From: Meandrina meandrites
Lineage: Eukaryota > Cnidaria > Anthozoa > Scleractinia > Meandrinidae
DNA length: 64,000 nucleotides
Direction of reading: 5' to 3'
Assembly (NCBI GenBank): GCA_963693305.1
Contig: OY855908.1
Span: 8,283,001 to 8,347,000 of the forward strand
Under the pieces are notes generated by a model. It saw nothing but the letters and a program-made list of their open reading frames with translations, was not told the origin of the DNA and did no database searches. A program made the translations under genes and the position numbers. Shown piece after piece: positions 48,886-57,800 of the stretch. Positions within the stretch are counted from its first letter, which is position 1; the number at the start of each line of letters is the position of its first letter.

Positions 48886-51800
48886 AAAACTCTAAAGGAT
48901 TGCAGTCCAAAAACCTACAATTTTTCCATTTTTAAAAGGCTGTTCAATGGTACAAAATCGTAAATAATCAAAAAGCATTAATTAATCATTGAACAGAACA
49001 GGAGTTAACGCTGTATTTCTGGAGGGAAAAGAGGTACCTTTATTACTCACCTCCCATACAACCATACAATTCCGTTCGCATGGAAACAAAGTTGTGCTTG
49101 ACCAGTGGCCAAAAACGGATTTTGCTTGACTTAATGGCGTTCCACAGAGTGTGCGATACCACTGTCGCCCTGTCTTTATTTCCATGAAATACCTGCCAAA
49201 CAAGGCAATGAATAAATTCGATTTTAAGGACGTGAGATTTGTCGACTGGCTACCCTGTTAAAATGACCAGTTACACCTAGTATTCTAGACCAAAGTCCAA
49301 CTACAGTTGGGCGCAAAAACCAAAAACAATAAAGATGTATGGAGTAAAAAAAAACCAAAAAAACCAAAAACAAAAAAAACAAAACAAGAAAACTGAAAAC
49401 AGACAGACCGTTATGTAAGTATATTCGTACTGTATGGCGGTTTTCAGTAGGCGTGGATAAAAAAGAAAACTGATGTCCGGGTTTTACGCATGCATCGATC
49501 GCCGTAGTAACGAGATCATAGTGTTGGCGGGTAAAATTATCAGGGTAATGACAAGTAATCAAGTAAGAGAAGGCGAACGAGTTTTCAGTTTAGAGGTACT
49601 AAAAGTGCTAAACAATGCTAGATCTCTGTGCTTTTGTGGACTTAAATTAAAATCACCTTGTTCTTCCAGTGGACTGCTGAGCTGCTAACACGATGAGGAT
49701 GAGAATAATTACGCCAATCTCCCTCTTCATTTTCCCAAGACATTCGGTACTTCTCTACCCACTGATCAATTGTCCCTCCATACCCTTGCGTAGCTACGCT
49801 CGTAATGATAAAATCGTCGTTCAGATTTACTTGAAACCACGGAGATAGGTCTTCAGTGCTGGCTGTCCAACCCTGAGGCCAGCGATCCAAATTGAGCCTC
49901 CCTCTGTGAGCACCGAACTTTTCTTGATCATCGCTCCAAGCGGAAGATGCTGTCAGTTGTTCGTCTTTAATGTTTCGGCTTTCTAATCCAAGTGGTTCCC
50001 GACAATCATCTGAATAAAGAAGTATGTTAACATTAACTTCTTTCTCTCTCTCTTTTTTAAGAAACTGTTACTACCTCTTGGCAGGAAGCTTGCAATCAGG
50101 TTAATCAGATTTAATCCTGGTGTTTGGTGAGCGGAAATCGTCCAAAAATGTCTTTCCAATTTTTGGGAATGGCATCACGTGGAAGCAAAAGCAAACTGAG
50201 CTTTTTTTTTAAATCGAAGACTTACTCTTGAACGCAACTTTCGAAATAAAGTAAAGGGGGTAATTAAAACTAAATTAATCGCGTAGCTGTGTAGTTACTA
50301 AACTCTATTTATGGAGAAAACTAAACAACAAAACCTCTTTTTTCATATACTGACACATTTCTTGATACACTTTCAAAAGGCCGCTAGTGCTGCAATATAC
50401 ACGAATGCTTACCAAGTTTACATCCGTACAACTCCATTCGAAGACCAACGCTGCCTTTCCACATTTGGGGTCGGACAGTGACTTGTTTAGTTATAAAGGG
50501 CTCCTTTAGCACATGACGAACAACGGTATCATAATCACTATTGCCATCTAAAACCTGGTAATAAAACAATAGCTGTTAGGATTCGGTTGAAAGACTACGA
50601 CCCCTGCATGAGGTTGCTAATGACTGACATCAAGATTGCTCACTCACCTAACTTGAAAAAGCTAATTCACACTGTTTGTCAGTTTTATTATATCAGAAAC
50701 TAATAGATTAAAGCAATTTACTGACCAATTCCTTAACGAAAACAGACGCCAGATAGACGTTTAGTTAAAATTGAAAATGTCGAAACCGTTGAATGCACCT
50801 ACCTTTATTTTGCCATCCTCGTGATAATAGACTTCACCGGCCTTAGCGTCCAGCCAGACTAAGAAATAGCTTTCAACCCACTCCTTGAAGACAGGGTTGC
50901 CATAACCCTGTGTTGCAATGCCAGTAATCACATAATCTGACTGCAAGGAAACTTTGAGCCACGGTTGTTTATCAGTTAGGTCAGCGCTCCAGCCTTGCGG
51001 CCACTTTTGGTTGTTAAGTCGGGCTTGCTGCGGACCAAATGTATTCACACCCATCCACATAGAAGAGGCCGTCAGTTGGCCATCTTTGATTTCACCATTC
51101 TCAAAACCAAGAACGTCCCCGCATTTTTCTTGAAGAAAAAAAAAATAGTTTATTGTAAAGTGTTTCTAACAGGGAAGCGCTACTGCCTTGCATCGTTCCA
51201 GGTTTATCTGGTTAAGAGCAGTCGCACTTTAAATAAAAAAGGCGCACGAGAAAAAAAAAAACTTCGCGCAGCAATGTTTCTTTTTCCCTCGCGCGTTTAT
51301 TTATTTTTTTATTTTTTAAAGTCTAAAGGGACAGGTCTTTTTCGCAACCAAACGTCTGCATGGTACGTTGCATCGCTTTATAATGTTGCTACACGATAGA
51401 TGAGGGTAGCAACGTGCCAGGTATAATTGAAACAGCAGAATTCACGAATTTCTAGCTATTTTCACGCGTCAAGGTCTAATTTTTGCCCTATTTTCACGCG
51501 TCACGGTCAGATCTTTGCCCTTTTTTGACGTGCCGCGCATAAACCCTTTGCTACCCTCATAGATATGCAATGTATCTTGATAGTTTGCATGAACGGGACC
51601 TCCCAAATCATTATAAAGTTATATCTTTGATAACGCTAAAATCTTTTATGTAACTGTTCATTTTAATGTATTTCGTATTTGACTCGGCATAATTAGTGGC
51701 GAGATTGCATGATAGCTGGATTAGCGGTATATTGATCGTCTCGTAAACAACTAAGCCTATATTCATCACAACACGAAATTGTGCCAGATATGTTGGCGTC

Positions 51801-54800
51801 TACATTAACTGCGGTAAAGAGCTCATTACGAAAACAAATGATACTAGTCATATTTATCGGACCTCAATTAAATCTCTATCAAGAATAGCACGTGGTATTT
51901 TGAACAATGAACACTTCTATAACCTTAAGCTTTTGACAGCTAAGAAAAGACGACAGTTACTGTTTGATGAGTTTCGTTACTCTCTAAACTTGTTTCCTGA
52001 TCTACCTTATTACAGGAAATTAACGCTTCATGAAATCAACGCGAATTTCGAAAATTCGCGTTAATTTAAGTCGCGTTAATTTTTGTGAGCGTTAATTTCC
52101 ACACCTTTAATTTAGTGGAGCGTTAATTTCCGCGCCATTTTAAAATTAAGTGAAGCGTTAATTTGGATTTATCCTAGCATTGCTTTATCAGGGTGGAGAT
52201 CCACCGGTATCGTTTGGGCTGAAAAGAAAACTCGAAGTAGCGAGATTCGTTTGGGTTTTGGATTTTGTTAACTTGTTAACAGTGTGTTGCAATAAATTTG
52301 TTCCTGTTGTCTTTACAAGTTCCGTTTTTTTTTGTGTGGTCGCGTTAATTTCCTTCATTTTGAAATTTTAGCACCTTTTTCGCGTTAATTTCCTTTATTG
52401 GAAAGTAATTTTTCCTTCACTTCGCGTTAATTTAAGTCGCGTTAATTTCCAATACCTTAATTAACACGAGCGTTAATTTCCTATAATAAGGTATATGTAG
52501 CCTGAGATCAGAGGTTCTTTTTTTTTTAAAGGGAGAGAAAAAAAAAAGAACGCCAAATTCATTTATCTAACCGGCCTCCTTCCCTGGAGTGATAAGTAGA
52601 TAAGAAGGGCATGATCTCAGGCTAACCAATATGGAGAAGTAGGTATTGATCAGGTTTAAGATATAGCTGCAACTTACTCGTTGGATGAGGAACAGGTACG
52701 TCGTCTACGTCCCCACCATTGGGTTTCATCGTTTTCATTGTCTGCACCATTGTAGTCCAGGTCGCTTCAAACCCCTTACGTCCCGTTCCGACCGAGCGAT
52801 AGCGCATCCACATCTTGTTCCTGGAACCAATTACCACCATCGGTGCAGATTCGCAGTACCGTCCCAGTAGAGGAGAGTTTTCTGATTCCCCGTCCCTCAA
52901 TTCTACATACTCAGAAGCACAGTCCTCACTGATCTCCAAATCAAATTCGTTGAAACCAATCGCAATTTTGTTGCCATCGTAAACTGACAAAACCCACACG
53001 CAGTCCACTGGTTCGAACGACGAGTTGGGATAATAAGGTGAGAAGATATCACTACTTGGACGCATATGTCTTCCGCCACACTCTAAAAATCAAACAATAC
53101 CGACCGATCAATCAGAAGAAGAAATTTGTTGGCAAGCTTACAATTTATTTATTTATTTATTTATTTATTTTTTAACGAAGCTTTGTACATTTGATATGCA
53201 TTATGCTTTTATTACTTCATTAAAACACAAAACAAGATCAATGGGGAAGCTCTATTACTTCAGACCAAGATAAGGCAGAATAAAAAATTCAAGATTTGTT
53301 TTCGCCAAATGTTTTTCAGTTTTTGGAATCCAGCGTAATGAGCACTCCTCTGAGAACAAAAGTTCATAGTTGCTGCCAGGAGACTCGAAATAACAATATG
53401 CTGTCTTTTTTCAAATACGTAGCCTGCAAACACACTTATGTTCCGACAGCTTACGCGCAAAGCTGGTGAGTGGAAATCAGGGCGGAAGCGGGAAAACATC
53501 TCTATCAGAGCAGTTAGTTAAACTTTAAACATTTACTTTGAAAGAAAAAAAAGATTCCAAGCTATGCTAAAAAAAGCCAGATTAACTATTTAGTTATTTG
53601 GAGTAGATTTTACCTGTTCCTGCCTCTTTACGATTATTTCATTATTTGCTGAACTCACCTGTTACCCGAGTTTCGGTCGCTGGCGGTTTAGGCGTGCCAT
53701 CAATAATGGCGGGCTGGGCATACCAGTAGACTTCAAATCCTTTCTTGGTCTTGGTGGAATCCGACTTGAACAGAACGGTCATTATATTGGTCTTAGAGTC
53801 CACAAGGCTTCTGCTTGAGTTGCCACAAAATGTCCCAAGGGCGGTTGGAGAGGACGGAGTGCCGTCCATAACAAGCAGGAAATCATACCGACATCCCGTG
53901 CTTTTCTCCAATTGAAAATCGATGAATTCCAATCGTATTCTATATTGTGGCGGTAGTTGGATAACCCACTGACACAACACGTCTACTGGATAGTTCTCTG
54001 GATAATTGGGGCTCTGTATAACACCAGACATCTTGGTGAATGTGCCACCGCAAGCTGCAGGAAACAAGTCGAATACGAAACAAACATGAATCAATGTTTC
54101 TGCTATAGTTTCCAATGAGAATGAACAAAATGATATCAAAACGAAACTGGCTACCGACTGTGACGACTGCGCCAATGATATCTTACAAGAACTGCAGCAA
54201 GATGATTTTGATTCATGCGAAGAGAGCTCGAACGCCGAAACTTAAATACAGAACATGAACACGATAATTATAGCCGGGAGTAAACTGACGTTAACGTTGA
54301 CCAAAGAGTTATATAGCAGGGTATTAAATTTCGGGAAAACATTTTTTCGCTAGTCTTTAATTTCGCGATTTTCAAAAAATCGCGAAAATTAAGTCCCGCC
54401 AAAATAACAGTAAGGTAGTTGTTAGGATAGTACTGGACACACTCGAGGAGAGAAACACTCGGTCTCTTCATAGGGTTACTACGGTTCATATACTTTTATG
54501 CACATATTTTTTTAGTACAGTGCTGTACATAAGATAGTTCTGTACATACCTGAAAAGAAAGAAAAATGTTTGGTTCCTATTGCAACATAGCACTTAAATC
54601 AGATTGTTTAATATACAGCTCACTTTACCTTTGGGGCCATCGGGCGAGGGCGAAGGCCCCGGTGGCAGGGGCTGCCGTTCAAAGGTCTGCCATTTAAGCG
54701 CAAATCCACGCTTGGGAGTGAGCCCATCGGAGTAAAACTTTATGTATACAGCGTTTTCGGACGATTTGACGGGAGCAGGAACCACGTCACCACAGAATTT

Positions 54801-57800
54801 CCCAAGCAAAGGCATTTGTGGTCCATCGCCGTCTCTAACTTCCAAGTAGTCATAGCGGCAGCTAGAGTGTTTCTCGAGCTCAAATTCTCGGAACTGTAAT
54901 TCGATGTTTTTGTCGTCCGCTGCTAAAATGACCCAGGTACATTCCTTGTTTAATGGATACTGGTTTGGGTAACCTGGGCTAGTAATTTCCCCATTTTCTT
55001 CATTAAGCACACCTCCACACTCTGAGGATAAAAAAGACATTGTTACATATTATTCTGTAGCCGTGAGTTAGAAAATTACCAACACGGTCACAGTTGTATG
55101 TCAGGGGACACTCTTTACTGTTGACAAGAAAGGCTGGTGATAACGGAGGGTGTTCAATTCAAGTGGAGAACTTTTGTTCATGTTAACAGTCTCTGACTCC
55201 CCCCAGAGTGATAGTCTCTACAGCCTAATCCAGGGTTTTCAATAGAGAAATTAACAGGCGTTTCTTTGGTGTAAACAGGCGTAACATGGTAGAAGGCCAT
55301 ACAATATCCTGTTCACAAAAAGGAGCTCCTAGGGGGGTCTGGAGAATGCATGCTCCTTTGCAAAATGTTTGAATTTGTACCCTCAAAAATGTGTTTTCCT
55401 TGCATTTGGGGGCAAACTGAAATAATCTTTAAGTTCTAACTGAGTGATTATGTTGGGCATTTTCTTATAATCTGCACAAAGCTCAAATTCTACAGTTGTA
55501 AATTTAATCTCAACAGCACCATCACATCCATTAACAGCAATATTTGTTGACAAAGTAATTATTCTGCAGCTAGAACATTGCCTTAATTCAGATAGACATC
55601 ACCATAGACACAATCTATCAGCATACATTACGTAAATTTAGGTTTGCAATGCATTATAGGGCGATTTTCAAATGTGGCGGTCTTTAGCCGTTTTATGAGC
55701 CGAGAAAAACTTTGTTGCCGTGTTTTGGTCCATATTTCTCGTGATAAAAGCAAAACAAAACCAGAGTAACTGTTGCTTTAACAGAAAGGAAAAAGTAGGC
55801 TGCGCAGCTGAACGATCGAAGCTTTGTCCCAGCCGTAACAATTAGTTAAATAGTGACACCCGTGACAGGTGTTAGGGTTACGGGTTCAAATGACAACCCT
55901 GGCGCACATTCATTTCAATCAAGAGGCAAAATAATAGTATCGAAGATAACAACATGGGACTAACATTGCTTACCTTTCGCTGGCTGTGTGGTGGGAGCCC
56001 TAGTGGAAGGAGCTCGGGTAGTTGGGATTGTTGGAGTGTTGTGTGATATCCTTCTCCACGTAGCTCGAAATCCTTTTTCACTGACTGTTCCATCAGATAC
56101 AAGCCTTATGAAGAGTGAGTTTCCAGTTGAGTTGATGGGTGAAATGATTGTACTCGCACAAAATTTCCCAATGAGTGGTGAGTGGCGAGTACCGCCTTGT
56201 CTGATTTCTACAAAGTCATACCGACATACTCCGTTATTTTCTAAGTGGAAGTCGTGAAATATCAGTTCAATAGTGTCTCCAGGAGCCGTAACTATGGTCC
56301 ACATACATTCGCTGTTGACTGGATACGATTTGGGGTAATTCGGTGACGTAAAATTTTGACCGTCACCAGTCATATGGCCACCGCATCCTGAAAGACATTA
56401 CAAAATGCACTACTTAGGTAAAACAGCAACACTAACAAAAACGTAACAGTTGCGAAAAGAAAATCCGCAAGATCACGCATTTTAACTTATGTGAGACGGA
56501 AGCATACATATATGTTGCCTTGTGCTTTCCAGGAAGGAGAAAACTTTCTTCGTCTGCATTGGCAGGCTAACAAAACCGGTATTGACGCGTTTTACGTTGT
56601 TTTACTACCAAACGGGTCTAACTCCGTTTAACAGAAAAATTTTCACAGAGATTTGCGTTTAGTCTTCACTGTAATAGTCCAGGTGTTCTCAGAAGTCAGG
56701 CTTGTAGTATATAGGGCTGATCAAAGTTTCAGTATTGCACAGTAACAGTCAGTGCATTTTTCGAGCAGAATCCTAAGCACATTTACACTTCAATAATTTT
56801 TTTTTCATTCATTGAACAACAAACCTTCTGGAACAACAGGTGGAGGTAACGTCTTTCTTGTCGCTGGTGTGGTGACGGCAAACTTTTCCGCCCTCCACGT
56901 TGCCTTAAAACCCATTTTTGTAGTAGATGAATCCGATCGGAAACCAATCCACAGATAATTGCCCGTGGAAGTGATGGTGGCTGGTCTGCTTGTGCCGCAA
57001 AACTTTCCAATCATCGGGCTTTTAGATGACGAACCATCCCGTATAAGGACGTAATCGTACTGGCAAACAGAGTTGTCTTCAAGGGCAAACGCGTCAAAAG
57101 TAAGCACGACTTTATCGCCCGTTTGTGTTTTGATAACCCAAGCACAAACTTTATCCACTGGGTAGTCGAGGGGGTAGTTTGGTGTCTGAATGGTCCCGCT
57201 TCCCCCTTCCTTAAGTCCACCACAGTCATCTGAAAGAGACACGAGCGCACGCATCAGTTTGGTGTAGACTTTAGCATGTGTTGAGGTATACATAAAAACA
57301 AAAGCAACGTGCGGAGGTGCGGTTATTTTCGCTATTTCAGCACAGTCCAGCTAGGAAACGACGCTCCCGTTATTTTCACTTTACTCATGGCGCCGTCGCT
57401 GATAACGTTCGCAGTGCTCGAGATAGTTTACAGAAGCTTCATTGCCAAATGGATGAAAACAATGGAACACTCAAGGATTTTCTAAAAACAGCATATTTCT
57501 AAAGACCAATGTCAGCAAATCATAGTCGTGCTTATAGCTTTAACAAGGAATGAAGGTTCACGAAACCAATACGTGTTGCTTGTAACCCACTTTTTACTTA
57601 ATTTCTAATTACAAAAGTTTTTATGGTAGGGTTGATCTTGAGTCGTTTAACGTTTGACAAAAAGCAAAGGTTTCGTCGATTTTGAAGGGTGACCATTCGC
57701 TATGCGTTCTATGGGTTTTTTCTCAAGAACAGTATGCTGAGAATGCAATAAAAATTCGCGCGCAAAACAGGTCGACAATTTAACAAAGGATGAAAAATGA

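Noticed and set aside
48982..49203. 73-codon minus-strand frame over exon 11
   Set aside because: Wrong frame; the discoidin C-terminal half is read in the phase-0 frame starting V-F-H-G.
55861..55900. Possible B box (GGGTTCAAATGAC) of a tRNA or SINE
   Set aside because: No A box at the right distance on either strand.
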